The position numbers were made by a program, and so were the translations under genes. Positions 25,101 to 36,762 of a stretch of 64,000 bases of DNA are shown piece after piece (position 1 is the stretch's first letter; every line of letters starts with the position of its first letter). This DNA comes from Amylostereum areolatum (lineage: Eukaryota > Basidiomycota > Agaricomycetes > Russulales > Stereaceae): NCBI GenBank assembly GCA_012932865.1, contig SAXG01000008.1, positions 434,001-498,000 of the forward strand. The letters run 5' to 3'. The notes below the pieces were generated by a model. The model did no database searches, was not told the origin of the DNA, and saw only the letters and a list, made by a program, of their open reading frames with translations.

Positions 25101-25771
25101 ATGAGCGAGCTACGCGATGCTCGGAACAAAAATGACTACGACACGGCTTTGGACGCCGAACGAACGAACGTCCTCGAAGGGTTGAATGAGAGGACAAAGA
25201 GGATGGCGGCATGGCCCGTGAGTCGCCTCTACAATCTCTCCACGTTTTAATCACATTATCTTCGTCCACAGATCCAGAAACACCCGATAAATGTCTACAT
25301 CGCCCCGTTCTCCGGCAGTTTGCACCTTCCCCCTTCGTCTCCATCAAAGCAACGGAACACGCACGATCAAGTTTGTCAAAGGCAGCAACTTTAACGCGCT
25401 GGTGTACAACTTTTACAGTGCACGCGCCGAGCTGAACTACGGAGGCATGAATTACGTCCACGAGTCCCCAGCGGTTTCGCGGCCAACCCGGTACTTCTTC
25501 CTTTTCTTCTTCGTACACCATATTCATCCCATTTCCACAGTAACGAATATTTAGGCCCGTTCCCTCACATCCCCGGCTTTCAACTCACGGCTAAAACGCG
25601 AGATGCGCGCATCGAGCGGTGGGATTCGTATTTGAAAGAGCGATGGAACGAGACTACAACATGGAAGGTTGAAGTTTACTTCGACGATACGGTACAAAGA
25701 TGGGTCTCTCGTCCGCGTGGTGATTTCGACTGTAGCCCAGACATGGAGGTATATTTTGGTTAGAACAATCA
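25101..25771 (+). pseudogene. Unrecognised gene-like segment, probably degraded
   Basis: Stretches with coding character appear in changing frames. They include MSELRDARNKNDYDTALDAE then NVLEGLNERTKRMAAWP (up to 25217, followed by a good donor GTGAGT and acceptor at 25271), IQKHPINVYIAPFSG, TIKFVKGSNFNALVYNFYSA then RAELNYGGMNYVHE, and after a likely intron (25492-25554) PFPHIPGFQLTAKTRDARIE then WKVEVYFDDTVQRWVSRPRG. I could not connect the second and third blocks without a frame change, nor find an in-frame start further upstream. This suggests a decayed gene or a model I failed to resolve. I do not recognise the family. Confidence 0.35.
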
Positions 25772-25871
25772 TCTGCAACCAGTCTGTTCACGGGTTTGGA
25801 AAGCCATGCAGCCAACTGCTGGACCATATACGAGCGAAGCCTAGCCGTATATAGGCAGGATAAGTACATGT

Positions 25872-27022
25872 TCATGAAAATACCTTCGACACCGCCAGCT
25901 CGTCCTCCTCAAGTTTTCGTACGTCCTTCCTGCCGAGCCGCTCCGTCTCCGCTTGTCTCCGCTCCTTGTACCGATTGCCCTTTTCGCGCCGCATAGCAGA
26001 CCGCACTGCCGTAGGAGAGATGAATTCTGAGAAGAAAAGATGAGGACTCAATCTTGTTACAGAAGACAACAGGGAGAAGCTTCGCACCTGGGTTTGAGAA
26101 AACCGTTGCGCCGTTGAACGCGCCCTCGAAGATACGAATAGGTGTCAATACGAATCGCGGGCCGATTTCGACCAAAGATGTTTGCGGCGGACCGTTCGGT
26201 TGTAGTGGGTCCTTCTCGATGATCTGACGTAGGGTTAGCGAGGAGACGGGACGACATGCGATGTGGAGGTACGCACTTGGAAATTACGGAACCATATTTT
26301 ACTGTCGAGGATGGAGAACGTGAGGATGTGGTCAACGAATGGCTTCACCTTCCGTGCCTGCGGTGGGACGCCGAATATCTTTGTTTTCCCGTTAGCGCGG
26401 CAGCAAGCACAACACAAAGATACTCACATGCGTGAACACCTCCTTAGTCAATCGCCCCCACTCCGTGTCTTCAAACGCCCGATCGAAGCTCAATATCCCT
26501 CGACTGCCCTTCAGACAGTTCCCTGTCATTTTTAGCTCGTCCATTGTGTGCACGTTCTGTACATGTAGCTTGATGCTCGGCCCGTTCGGCGTCTTGGCCG
26601 CCCACATGTACAGGTCTTCGTGCCTCCGTGCTTCGAGGTAAAGCGTGTTGTTGCAGTTGTTGAGATCCGCGAGCTCGGGTAAGAGTCCAAGCTGGTTTTT
26701 TGAATCCAATTTTGAGTCTGCAGGAGCGTATGCGCATCAGACTATGCATGGGATTGGAAACACGACGCGGGCGCGAAGACGTACCCTTTTTGACATGAGG
26801 TAGAAGAGCTTCTATATCGTTCATAAAATGTCGCATACGATGGGTTATACCGCGCGACGACAGCATGAGAACACGCTGCTTGTTTTTCTTCTTTTTAGGT
26901 GCAGGCGTAGAGGGATGGTCGACGTCTTCGTCGACGTCCATGTCCTCCACTTTGCGCTTTCCCTTGCTTTTCGCATCCGATTTAGATGCGTTAGATGTTT
27001 GGGCTTTGAGGACAGATGCCAT
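25872..27022 (-). CDS. BRX1: Ribosome biogenesis protein BRX1 (Brix domain)
   Basis: Nucleolar 60S assembly factor. The start at 27022 gives MASVLKAQTSNASKSDAKSK and a basic/acidic nuclear region with KKKKNKQRVLMLSSRGITHR, the canonical beginning of the Brix domain, then MRHFMNDIEALLPHVKKG. The next exon reads LDSKNQLGLLPELADLNNCN, TLYLEARRHEDLYMWAAKTP, SIKLHVQNVHTMDELKMTGN and SRGILSFDRAFEDTEWGRLT. Further exons give IFGVPPQARKVKPFVDHILT, FSILDSKIWFRNFQ, EIGPRFVLTPIRIFEGAFNG and ATVFSNPG. The basic tail RREKGNRYKERRQAETERLG ends ELAVSKVFS at 25872. The pattern matches BRX1 rather than other Brix proteins (RPF1, RPF2, IMP4, SSF1). Five to six small introns. Confidence 0.95.
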
Positions 27023-27571
27023 GGTCAGGACTTAGAGAGACGGTGTGTTGGAGCAGGAATGCGGTTTGTGTTACTTAGCAGCTGCAGAAATGCACTTTCT
27101 GATTATCTAAGCATCCTCGACGGGGCCGACGTCGGCCAACTCCGAGCCTGGTTGAGCCAGTGGACGCGCTCCTCAGTCGATGGTATCAAAGTAGGTTCAA
27201 TTCGTGCTGGGTCTTGGTATGAGACTAGGTATCAAAGACTCAAGAGCATATAAACATATAGGCATTAGCAGACTACCACAACACCAGCAGCCTACGGAGG
27301 TCAATGCATAGGAGCTACGATCAACATGGATGCAACGAAACCGCTCTGTCCGAGCTTTATGCGATGGGGGATGTAGAAGGGGGAGGGTAGGGGGAAAGGG
27401 TTGGGATTGGGATTGGATGAGGGGACGGATTTGAGCAGAGCAGATAATAAGTGATGCAGCAAAGAAAAAACACGGAACAGAAAGAAAGAAAACGCAGGAC
27501 GAATGAAAAGGCTGTACATTATTTATTCGGTCGTGAAACGAAATGTCCTTGCGTCGCACAAGTCACCCAAA
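27023..27571. other. Intergenic region between the KH-domain gene and BRX1
   Basis: 549 bp between two minus-strand genes: promoter and 5' UTR of BRX1 and the 3' UTR of the KH gene. No further gene recognised. Confidence 0.35.
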
Positions 27572-28986
27572 TCAGACGCCAGGCTGCTGCTGGCGTAATT
27601 GCTTCTGTTTCTCTTGTTCCAAACGCTAGAGGAATCATGTAAGTGCTTGGAACGAGTGAACGTGCAGGTGAAACTAACGTGGTAGAGCAACTGTACGGCC
27701 ATCTGGATGTTCGCAGGCGGGCCCGTGATTACGACCAGGCGCTCACCTTCCCCACCAGCACCGTTCACACCCACACCCTGTGCGCCCGGTTCCATGATCT
27801 TGATCTGGCTAGCACTCATGTGCCGAATTTCGTTGATCTTGCTCCCTCCTTTGCCAATGATACACCCGACGAGGTCGTTCGGTATGTAAATCTGCTGGGT
27901 TTGCAATTGGGCAGGGGGATTGGTTGCTGCGGGCGGGCCTTGGATGTAAGGGTTCGAATAACCTCCTCCTGGAACGTACGATGAGCCAACGTAAGCGGTG
28001 CCAGTGGTGGAGCGCCGGTTCGACGGGCGGTAGGACGAGTTGCTGCTGGAGGAGTGGGAAGGCATACGATCCTGAGCTTCAATGAGGATGTTACCGATAT
28101 AGTACGTCGCAATGTGTATGGCGTCCGCCACCCCGGCAACACTAAGCACGCGCTATGAAGATTACAGCGAGTCAATAGAAGCGCTCGCCATGGGCAACGT
28201 GGCTGCGTACCTCGGTAGATCCAGGAAGCATGCCCTCACTAGCGTTAAGGCGGGCGCCGCTTGCGTCTTGAATCTCTTTGATCTTCGAACCCTGCTTGCC
28301 GATGACCGAACCCATACGCGAGTTCGGGATCATGAACTTAATGGTGACTGCACGGCTGCCGGGAACGGACGGAACATCGAAGGGCTCGTCGTTAATCCGA
28401 CGAACAATGAGGCCAAACGCCTGGAAAAGGTGCGGGTTAAGTTGGGGTACGTGGTAAGACCAACAGAAAAACTCCGGCGAACCTTAGAGACGGCGTCGAG
28501 AGGACCGCTGACGTTGAGGATACGTTCTGGGTTGCCTGGGATACTCTCTGAAACCATGACCCGCGCGCCCGACTTCTCCCTGATCTCGTTGACATGAGTG
28601 CCGCTCTTTCCGATGATGATGGATGCGTCTTGGGTGACTATGAGGCATCGCATGTGGATGTGGGCAGAGGGCGGAGGCGGAGCGGAGGTGGAAGAGGAGG
28701 AAGGCGGTGCGGAAGTGGTCGCTGCATCTGTGTTTTGGTCGGGCATGCCCTCCTTGCGGTCTTCAGGAGAGGAGGGGACTTCGTGAGCTGAGGCCGAATT
28801 TTCAGCGGAAGCCATGGTTACGTCATGGGCCGCGGGAGGGAGTGTAGAAAGAGTCCCGGAGGAAGACGAGTGGGTGGTCGTTGACTCATCGCCGTGGGTA
28901 ACGCCGGTGTTGGCGCGTTTGTGTTGCTTTTGGTTGTCGCTGTCTGAGGGAGAGCGCGACCGCTTCCTCGTATCGTGCTCTGGCAT
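27572..28986 (-). CDS. Triple KH-domain RNA-binding protein (Rnc1/PBP2/PCBP-like)
   Basis: Poly(rC)-binding-type protein with three KH domains, each with an intact GxxG loop. KH1 is MRCLIVTQDASIIIGKSGTH (GKSG). KH2 is IKFMIPNSRMGSVIGKQGSK (GKQG) followed by IKEIQDASGARLNASE. KH3 is IYIPNDLVGCIIGKGGSKIN (GKGG) followed by ASQIKIMEPG. The first 115 residues are a low-complexity Ser/Thr/Pro region with a basic start (MPEHDTRKRSRSPSDSDNQK). A Ser/Gly/Tyr/Pro linker separates KH2 and KH3. The Gln-rich C-terminus ends LEQEKQKQLRQQQPGV at 27572. S. pombe Rnc1 and yeast Pbp2/Hek2 regulate mRNA stability and localisation; a similar role is inferred. A 5'-UTR intron is likely (donor GAG-GTAAGT near 29186, acceptor TATAG near 29004). 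Confidence 0.9.
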
Positions 28987-29495
28987 CGTCGCGGTTTAGT
29001 CTATACCACTCTTTTTTACGATTCAGGGACGGGTGGGGTGGGGGCGAAGCTTGGGCAGAACAGAAAGGACACGGGAGGGAGGAACGCGGGGGCGGATGAC
29101 AAGGATGATGGTCTGGGGCAGTCGATGATTGGTGAGGGGGATGTAGAGGGGTGCGGACAGCGTAGCGAGCAGAGAGCTACTTACCTCGTTCGTCGTTGAC
29201 GGCGACGTTGAGCGAGGCGATGGGCCCGGCGATGGAGAAGATGACAGAACTGAAGCAAAACTCAATTCGTCGACGCGACTCAAGGCGCCCGCCTGAAATA
29301 AGCGTAAACAAGGCCCAAGGCCGCCGCCACCTCCCCTCGGCTTTCAATCTTGCTTCAACTGAAGCACTGATTCCTCGACATACGCAAACTCCTCGCGTGG
29401 CTACATGGTACACTTTACGAGTTACTACGGCGCATGGTTGAACTGCACCAGACGGAGAAAGCGGTTGACGCCACAGCTCAAAGGCCAACGGCATC
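28987..29495. promoter_or_regulatory. Upstream region of the KH-domain gene
   Basis: 509 bp between the adenosine deaminase stop and the KH-gene start, both on the minus strand. It contains the probable 5'-UTR intron of the KH gene (about 29004-29186). No separate gene seen. Confidence 0.4.
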
Positions 29496-31563
29496 TCATT
29501 CGGATACATCCAACGACCCCACTTCGTCAACAAACTTGGACCAGCGCCTCTCCCATGAAGCTAACGCCAACCCCTTCTCCGATTCGGATAACGTCGAAAA
29601 CTGCAGACAGCTACTGAGAATTTACGATAAACACAGCCAACGAAAAGACCTACAGAGAGGCTGTCTCGAGCCATTTGCGCAAGGGTAATGATGCCAGATA
29701 TTTCGCTTGATACCAGCACCTGGTAAAAGTCATACGACAGCCCCATAGCTCCAAACACGGCTGGATCGTCCGAGTTCAGCGCAACGGGTATACCTTGGTT
29801 GATAACGATGGGGAGCGGGTGCGCGGGTATGGACGGCGTCAGACGCTAAGCAATCTATTTAGTTTCCCGGATGGAAGCGAACACGTAGTTACGCACTAAG
29901 ATTTCGTTTCTAAGAACATGTGGATGAGCGTGGATATAAGCCAATGTAGAGGTATTACTCACGATATCGGGCAAATCTCCAACGCGATTTGTTGGTCTCG
30001 ACATATTTGCATGAGCTTGGGATGCTTGACGATAGAGTATCTAAAGCAATTCCGGTTACGTCTAACATTCATAAACGTCCTCGGATATCTTACCCGTGGC
30101 CAATACGCTTGGTCCCTAGAAGTATTGCATCGTACATGTTATTATCCGGCTCGCCGCCGTCGCTCAGAGTTTCTCCGGCGTGCAGAATGAGGGGGAGGTC
30201 GAGACCTTGAGATCGCACCTTCTCGTTAAACGCGAGCAACTGGGGGAGATAGTCGGTCAAAGGATGAGCTATGTTCTCGTCGCCGACAGTGTCGAATCCA
30301 GCGATAAGGTGGGGAAATTCTTGCTTTAACGCAATGACATCTTCAGTGTACCATGTCATTTCCTCGGGCGTTATCACGCGGACCGTGGCGTAGATCACCT
30401 TCGCCCCGATGAAGTCGTCTTCGCGTCCCTGGTTTTTCATTTCTGCTTTGACTTCCTTGACAATCTCATCGAAGTCGAGCAACCATTCTCGATGAGGGAC
30501 GTTCTGTTCGCCAGATTCGCCCCACATAAACCTGGAGGAACGATCAGCATGTCATACACGCTGTTTAAAGAAGAAAGGCACTTGTTGATGAAGTTGATTC
30601 GAGGCTCCATATAAGAAATACCGTCGTCGATCGACTCGATAAGGAACTGACGGATGTACTTGCGGTAGATGGGACGGTAATAAAAGAGTCCCTGGCAAAA
30701 CTTGCTTAGCCGAGAGAGGTCAGAATACTTGAAGTGCACACACCGTGGTCGCCCGGAAAGTGCTTAGGAATTTCTCCCATATCTTTCGGAGAAGCTTCAT
30801 GAGAACGTCCAAGGAGAACTCCAAAAAGAGCAGACCTTTTTGACAGTGTTGTGGGTTCCATACGCTTCTGAAGGGTTGATAGTCATGGTCCCATATAACC
30901 ACTTGTCGAATCCCTCGGGCCCTCCAAGAGCCGTGTCAAACGAAACGCGTGCAACAGAGAGCGGTATCCACGAGCCAGCCTGATAACCTGTGTTCGCCGA
31001 CACGCTTGCAGTCCCAGTGAATTGCGGTTGAGGAAATACTTGAAGTAACGGAACGTTCGAGGAGAGGTTGGTGAGGGTAACGCCTTCCGGAGCGCTGATA
31101 TGGATTTCGGGATGTTCATATGCCAACTTCATGAGGATGGTTTTGTGCACCGTCGCATCCAGATGAGCGTGGAGGAGGGCGCCCTTGGGCATCTGAGAAG
31201 CAATGAGTCCGGCGTATCCCTGAAGAATCGCAGGCATGCACACCTTCTGGATTAGTTTGAAAACTTGCGTCTTGTCGATTACATCCTTACCTATACGGAA
31301 AACAAAGTTCGTGTGTACCATAGACCCAACTTGTAGGCGCACGCACAAGTGAGAAAACCCATCCCGGGGAAAACGTTGGGAATGTTCTCGTCCTTCCACA
31401 CGGTGTTGGCCTCGTCCTCGCGGATTTTCCTGACTATGCCGTCCGCCCGCTTCTCAGCATCGGTGAGAGTTGTCAGCAAGGCGTTCTCCCTGCGTAAAGA
31501 TCTGTCCTCCTGAATCAACGCAGACCGCCTGGCCATGTATTCCGAAAGCTGGACGTTGGCCAT
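29496..31563 (-). CDS. Adenosine deaminase, ADGF/CECR1-related type
   Basis: Deaminates adenosine to inosine. ATG at 31563 gives MANVQLSEYMARRSALIQED and the family N-terminal helix LRRENALLTTLTDAEKRADG; upstream in-frame codons lack another ATG. Metal-binding HxH is in KGALLHAHLDATV (about 31165). Later motifs are SYMEPRINF, AGFDTVGDE, LILHAGETLSDGGEPDNNMY (catalytic Glu in HAGE), KRIGHG and PVALNSDDPAVFGAMGLSYD (Asp pair). The last exon, after a short intron ending GTCTGCAG, reads FSTLSESEKGLALASWERRW and ends VGSLDVSE at 29496. About nine introns. No signal peptide is visible, unlike secreted animal ADGFs, so a cytosolic enzyme is likely. It is divergent from the Csm1/Pcs1-type gene across 229 bp. 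Confidence 0.9.
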
Positions 31564-31792
31564 GATGGGATTGAAAGCGTATACCGGCAAGTTTTCCTGG
31601 AAGTGGACGATGAGGGTATAGAAAGAAGGCAGGATGATATGACTGAGATTTCATTTTTGGTTGTAGGATGCACATGCACACGTTGGAAACAAGCGCCCCT
31701 GAGAGATATCCGTTGAGCGCGTCGAGCACGTGGTCGATCGCGTCCAGTTGACCGGCAAATTCACAGCCTGCTTTCGGTCTCTCCTCACCCTC

Positions 31793-33506
31793 ATGTCCGA
31801 CTTCGACGAAATTGGTTGGTGTTCTCTCTCCGACTCCTCTGCTACCCTCTAAATTCATCTCAGGTTTTCTTTCTGCCAAACAGATGACTACGGCGCCGTT
31901 GAAGGCACCCCGTTTAAACCTATCCCAGGTCCGGCGGCCAAGAAGCGCAAAACAGCACCTTCCTCCACCACTGGTCGCGCTATCGCGGGCCCTTCTCGCA
32001 ACAAAGCCGTATCAGATGTAGGCGCAACCAAGCGGCGCGCAATACGAGCTCAAGAACCGAAGGCCACCAGCGATAGCGATGACGAGATTGAGGCGTTGGA
32101 TGGACCTCCGCCTACCCGTGCAAGTCCCCCTATCAATGGCACTCGAGCGTCCAAACCAAAGGGAAAACAGCCCGAGGTGCCCGTGACTAACGGGAAAGCT
32201 CAGGCGAAAGGGAAGGGGAAAGAGAAGGCGGACCCTCCGCCTAAATCCAAGGCATCGAAGAAAGCCTCCACCCCTGTTCCGATTGTGTTGAGCGACGGCG
32301 ATGACCCTCAGCCTTCTAAACCAGCTCCTGTGCTCAAGAGTGGCAAGAAGAGTACGACTGCTTCATCATCTGAGAAGACGACCGCATCCACTCGTACTCT
32401 CGTGCGCCTTCAGAAACAACTGGATGAGGTGAGCACAAATTATCGTTCGGTCTGCTATATGGCATATCTTTTACCAATGATATCCATAGGTTACCTCTCA
32501 TCGTGATGCTGTTATAAAGCAGTTTGAAGAATTGCAAGAACTTCGGCAAACAAGTCAAGAAGAGGAGATACAGCGGTGTAGGGCACAGTATGAGTCCGCT
32601 CTCCGTGGTACGTGTGTGGTCCTTTGGTCCGCATCACTGCTACTCACCGTTATCGCAGCTAAAGAGGGCCTCGTCGAGGAGCTCACTGCACATATCGCCC
32701 GCATAGAGCCCATGCTCAAACCGGGTCGCGCACCATATCTGCGTTTTCTCACACGCGAAGCAGCGGATAAAGAGCAGCAAGCGAAGCAGAAAGATATTGA
32801 CCGGCTGAATCAAGTTATTAGCGATCAGCAAGCTCAACTCGACGAGCGGGAAGAGCAGTATAAGGTGCTGGAGGCGCAGCGTAAGCCGTCCACCATCTGT
32901 GCCCATGTGAGCTGTGTTGATATACCTCTATGACAGTCAGAGACACGAGAGCAGAACTCACAGCTGAAATCAACCGAGGCAAAGAGTTGGTTGCTTTGAA
33001 ACCGGCACGCAATCCTCCCGGTACCGTTCACACCCACAGCGATCCCAAGACCGGTTTCGCGATCACCCTATACGAGGACATAACCAACCTCCTCATCACC
33101 AACTTGAGGGTACAGCCTAGCCAAGTCGAAGATGTCCCCGCAGATGATCTGATTTATACATGCGTGTATACCCATCCTCTGACTAAACTCAGTAGTTGCC
33201 CTCTTTCACATCTTTGCCCACGACACTGACTGATGTCCGCTCTTGTCAGGCCTTAATTTTATCCTTGAAGTTGGGTACAAGCTCGAGAATAACACCGATC
33301 ATGTCGCTCTCATGGGCATGCACAAACCTGTAGGGATAGAAAACGAGTCGGAAGATTTCAAGCAACGTCTGGGATACTACAGTGATGTCATATCCTTCCA
33401 CTATGACCAAGTCGATGTCTACATGAAAGAAATCGAACAATGTCTTAGTCCTGACGAACAGGACGCGGACCCCGAGCAGCTACCAGGAGACGAATCTACG
33501 ACATGA
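31793..33506 (+). CDS. Monopolin-type chromosome segregation protein (Csm1/Pcs1 C-terminal domain)
   Basis: The first exon is MSDFDEI (31793-31814), spliced to DDYGAVEGTPFKPIPGPAAK. A long basic disordered region follows (NGKAQAKGKGKEKADPPPKS). A coiled-coil section then runs from FEELQELRQTSQEEEIQRCR to ADKEQQAKQKDIDRLNQVIS and DQQAQLDEREEQYKVLEAQR. The globular C-terminal domain starts TGFAITLYEDITNLLITNLR and continues LNFILEVGYKLENNTDHVAL and RLGYYSDVISFHYDQVDVYM, ending GDESTT at 33506. This architecture matches Csm1/Pcs1, which clamps microtubule attachment sites at kinetochores and acts at rDNA. The assignment rests on domain order and the ITLYEDITNLLI block. Six or so short introns. 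Confidence 0.82.
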
Positions 33507-33807
33507 GCAGCTTGTAATTCTACGCACATTTTCTTGTATATTGATTCTTACATTTTTGGTTCTTCGCATCTTCATCATTTCTGCCTACTCAGTACTCAGG
33601 TCTCAAGTTTCATCCGTCTTACTTACCATTTCTTGCACGGTGTGGAAGCTCCACGCAATATCATGCCAACCTACGAACATACAACGATAGTTAACCCTTC
33701 TCTCCTTCTCTCATCTTCGGTACTTAGGGGCGCTACGCTCCCAACTGGTATTCTGATGATCCATCTCGCGTTCATTTTGACATTTTACACGAAGCAAGTG
33801 TACGTTC
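33507..33807. other. Convergent 3' region between the Csm1/Pcs1-type gene and asparaginase
   Basis: 301 bp, T-rich on the plus strand, between two facing stop codons. Probably 3' UTRs. Nothing else seen. Confidence 0.35.
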
Positions 33808-36318
33808 TAGGGTACAATGCTCGGTTTGCTTTCCAGCACTGCCCCGGCCTTGTGCCAGATGCGACGCGCGTATTCATCACTGTTTATCATAGCCGCCTTC
33901 GTGGCGAGTGCAGCAAACCCGTCCACGTCCGCGCCACCCAAATTGGCCCCGGCAGACACAAGAGTTTCCACGATGGCTTCGTGTCGTTGTCTAGCAGCCT
34001 ATTGAAGTGAAGCCGAGGCTTACGGACCCATCGTCAACTGGAAGAAATCGAATGGCTCACGTAATATAGCGCGGTGTGTCCCAACGTATCCCGGAGATGC
34101 ACCAAAGCACCGGCCTCGAGCAATGCGTTCACGCAGCGAGCGCTCCCATTGATCGCGGCCACTTGCAGCGGCGAACGTCCCGACGCCGGATTGACCCAGT
34201 TGACGATTCCCCCCGCGATGGTCCTGTACTGTTGCGCCTCAAGAGTCTCTCCTCCCTTCTCACTGTCGAGACAAAACAAGAGACCGTCCACGTCATCTGC
34301 AGCAGCAGCGAGATGGATCAGGAAGCAGAAGAGCGCGCCTTCGGTCGAGGCCGCCTCGGATGCAGTCAGCGACCACGGCGCCCCCGCGTCTTCGTTGATG
34401 GGCCCTCCTGGCTCGTTCTCTGCAATAATCCTGATTGGCGGTGGTGGGATCTGTGGCGTTTTGGCAGAGGGAGGCATAGACAGACGAACAACGTGCGAGA
34501 GCACGCCGCCGATGTTATCCAGATTTTCGGAGAGAGTAGACGCGCGAGGAACGCTGGGCATACGTGTGAGCTCGCCACGCAGAGGAGTGCCGACCAGTTT
34601 GCGGACTTCGGCCACAGAGAGCTCAGGCTTGGATAGGAGGTAACTGAGCTTGGTGAGCGCACACTACGGGACAACATGAGTCGGTCAACAATGACATGAG
34701 ACCGAAGAAAATCTACCTCGGGGGTCATATCTCCGCCTGGAACGACTCCACACTGGAGGAGGGTACGGCCGGTTTCGTAGGCATCGGAAACGGAGCCTTT
34801 GGCACATTGGCTAATCGCGACGATGACTACTCCGCGGTCGCAGGCCTCCCGGAGGGCGTCCATCAGGTCCTTTCGCTGGGGAGCATTGCCCGCACCGAAC
34901 GTTTCGACGACCACGCCTTTGACCGGTGGATGGAGAAAGGCGCGGACGGTCGCTGCTGTGATGCCCGGGAACAGGCGAAGCGTCGCTGATGACGGAAGTG
35001 TCATATCTGCGTTTCAACGGATATGTGCGAACGCGCTTTACCTACGTGTTGACTCATTTCTGGAAACGATGATGGGTCAGGACGGGGTGTACATACTAAA
35101 TTGCCAAGATGGACCTTTGTGGACCCGAAAACGTCTGAGACTTGTCTGCCTAATCACGTCGTTCCAGTTCACCACAATATCAATGCCAACTGAGAAGGAG
35201 GGATCAAAATGCATTGCTATAGCATAGGACAACCAGGCGTACCGTTAACGAGGGGTGCAAAATTCGGGCTTCCAAATGCGTTCAGATCTTGCGATGAAAC
35301 CTTAGACACACGATTGCCACGGAACAATTTGTGGTTGAAAAATAGACAGCATTCTATTTCTCGAGGTGAGCGTATTCGCGGAAATAAGCAAAGAGCGAAC
35401 CGACCTGGGATTATGTAGTGGCCTGCGATAGACAAGGCGCCTAGCAAATTGTCCACTGCATCGTTACGCAATTTGGAAAGGGGTATCTGAGCTCCCGTCA
35501 CGATCTGACAACACAGTTGGATGGATAGCATGTTTGAACGTGCCCAAGTTGCCCACCACTGTCTTTCCAAGGTCTTCCAGGAGGAAACTGAGCGCGCTTG
35601 ATGTATAGGCCATGGTATCCGTGCCATGCAAGATCACGAACGCGTCGAAGAGCTGGTAGTTAAGCTCGACCTCAGTTGCAATACGGATCCAGTCTGTGCG
35701 ACGTGAACACGACTCGATCAGTAGTTGCCACCGAGTGTCAAGGCTATTGGGCCGATATCACCTTCTATTTCGATGTTGCTGCTGTCCAACAACGGCTTCC
35801 ACTGGGGGTATTGCGTATGACCATGCTGTCCAACCCTAGAGAGCACAACTTACCTCAAGGACCGCATAGCGAATACGTTTGCTTTTCCCGCTTGGTCCAA
35901 CGCTCATGGGTGTGATAAGGGACGGTAGATGGGCTTCGTATACGTCTCCGGCTACCTGGCTTGAGACAATGCGTTCCTTTGAGGAAGGACGCTTGCCAGT
36001 CGGAGAAAGGGCAGGCAATGCACCGATGGGACGCGACGATCGTACGGGGAGAGTGGGATGGCGTTCTGACAAGCCGGCACCAGAAGGGGAAGAACGACCA
36101 CTGCCGTTGCTGCTCCAGTTACGAAATGACTCGACTGAACCTGCATTGGAGAACGGGGAATCCTGGAGGGGATCATGGTAGCGCGATTGGCTACGTAAAA
36201 CCTCGAATAGAAAGTCGGGTTCGGTCGTATAGCCCTGTGGTCCGTGCAGCATGCCGATGGTACCCCCGGTGTACACGATCAGGACACGCGATTCGTCCGA
36301 GGCTTGAGAGACTTCCAT
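33808..36318 (-). CDS. L-asparaginase with C-terminal ankyrin repeats (ASPG type)
   Basis: Cytosolic type I-like asparaginase, hydrolysing asparagine to aspartate and ammonia. ATG 36318 gives MEVSQASDESRVLIVYTGGT and IGMLHGPQGYTTEPDF; TGGTIGM carries the first catalytic Thr. A 70-residue Ser/Pro-rich insertion follows before YEAHLPSLITPMSVGP. The second active-site motif is VILHGTDTMAYTSSALSFLL (about 35625). Then come VVTGAQIPLSKLRNDAVDNL, the tetramer-interface part NWNDVIRQTSLRRFRVHK, LRLFPGITAATVRAFLHPPV and GVVVETFGAGNAP. The C-terminal half has ankyrin motifs: ASGRSPLQVAAINGSARCVN followed by ALLEAGALVHLRDTLGHTAL, then AARQRHEAIVETLVSAGANL. The stop is at 33808. The N-terminal enzyme plus ankyrin layout matches eukaryotic ASPG and many fungal homologues. 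It is divergent from tryptophan synthase. Confidence 0.9.
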
Positions 36319-36762
36319 GGTGGGAGTGGGAGTGGGGAGAGGTGCATGAAAAGATGAAAAATCAGCGGATGTGGTAAGTAGAAGGGGTCACAAGAACACG
36401 AAAAGGCGGGATCGGCATTCACAACCGTGACGGACTTCGGACCACCCTCGGACTCGATCGATGTCGAATGAACCCCGTTGGCTTCGTATTGAAAGAGGAC
36501 ATTTTTTCTAGATGGGGAATGGTCGACTTCGTTCCCCGTGGGCACCCTCGGTAGTTTCAAAACGCTGTACGAAGAGGGGGACACGAGCCCATACGAGCTG
36601 GAATAACATCAGTTTCATTGCGTGACGCAAGTTTGATTAGAAGATTAGATCAAGCTGCCACGTACAGATTCGTAGAGATCCCATAGATAAAACGAGCGAA
36701 GTCATCATCTCGAGCCCCTCAACACTGACTCGACCGAACTCCCTTTCCTCTCTACTACCACC
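36319..36762. promoter_or_regulatory. Bidirectional promoter region, asparaginase / tryptophan synthase
   Basis: 444 bp between divergent starts of two amino-acid metabolism genes. It includes the near-palindrome TTGCGTGACGCAA at 36618-36630 and a TGACTC core at 36726-36731. Both resemble bZIP (Gcn4/CpcA-type) targets expected at amino-acid biosynthesis genes. Sites are seen; regulation is inferred. Confidence 0.45.
36618..36630. promoter_or_regulatory. Near-palindromic bZIP-like site TTGCGTGACGCAA
   Basis: A 13-bp near-palindrome, imperfect only at the centre, 133 bp upstream of the tryptophan synthase start and about 300 bp upstream of the asparaginase start. The shape fits a bZIP dimer. 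A second TGACTC core lies 32 bp before the tryptophan synthase ATG. Confidence 0.35.

Noticed and set aside
24940..25527. 195-codon minus-strand ORF opposite the degraded segment
   Set aside because: No motif, composition typical of an antisense shadow, and splice signals in the area favour the plus strand.
31564..31590. Longer N-terminus for the adenosine deaminase
   Set aside because: The extension begins at a TTG codon. ATG 31563 directly precedes the family's conserved N-terminal helix.
34074..34643. Plus-strand ORFs of 189 and 186 codons across the asparaginase C-terminal exon
   Set aside because: Both lie opposite a clearly coding minus-strand exon with ankyrin motifs. They are shadows of GC-biased codons.
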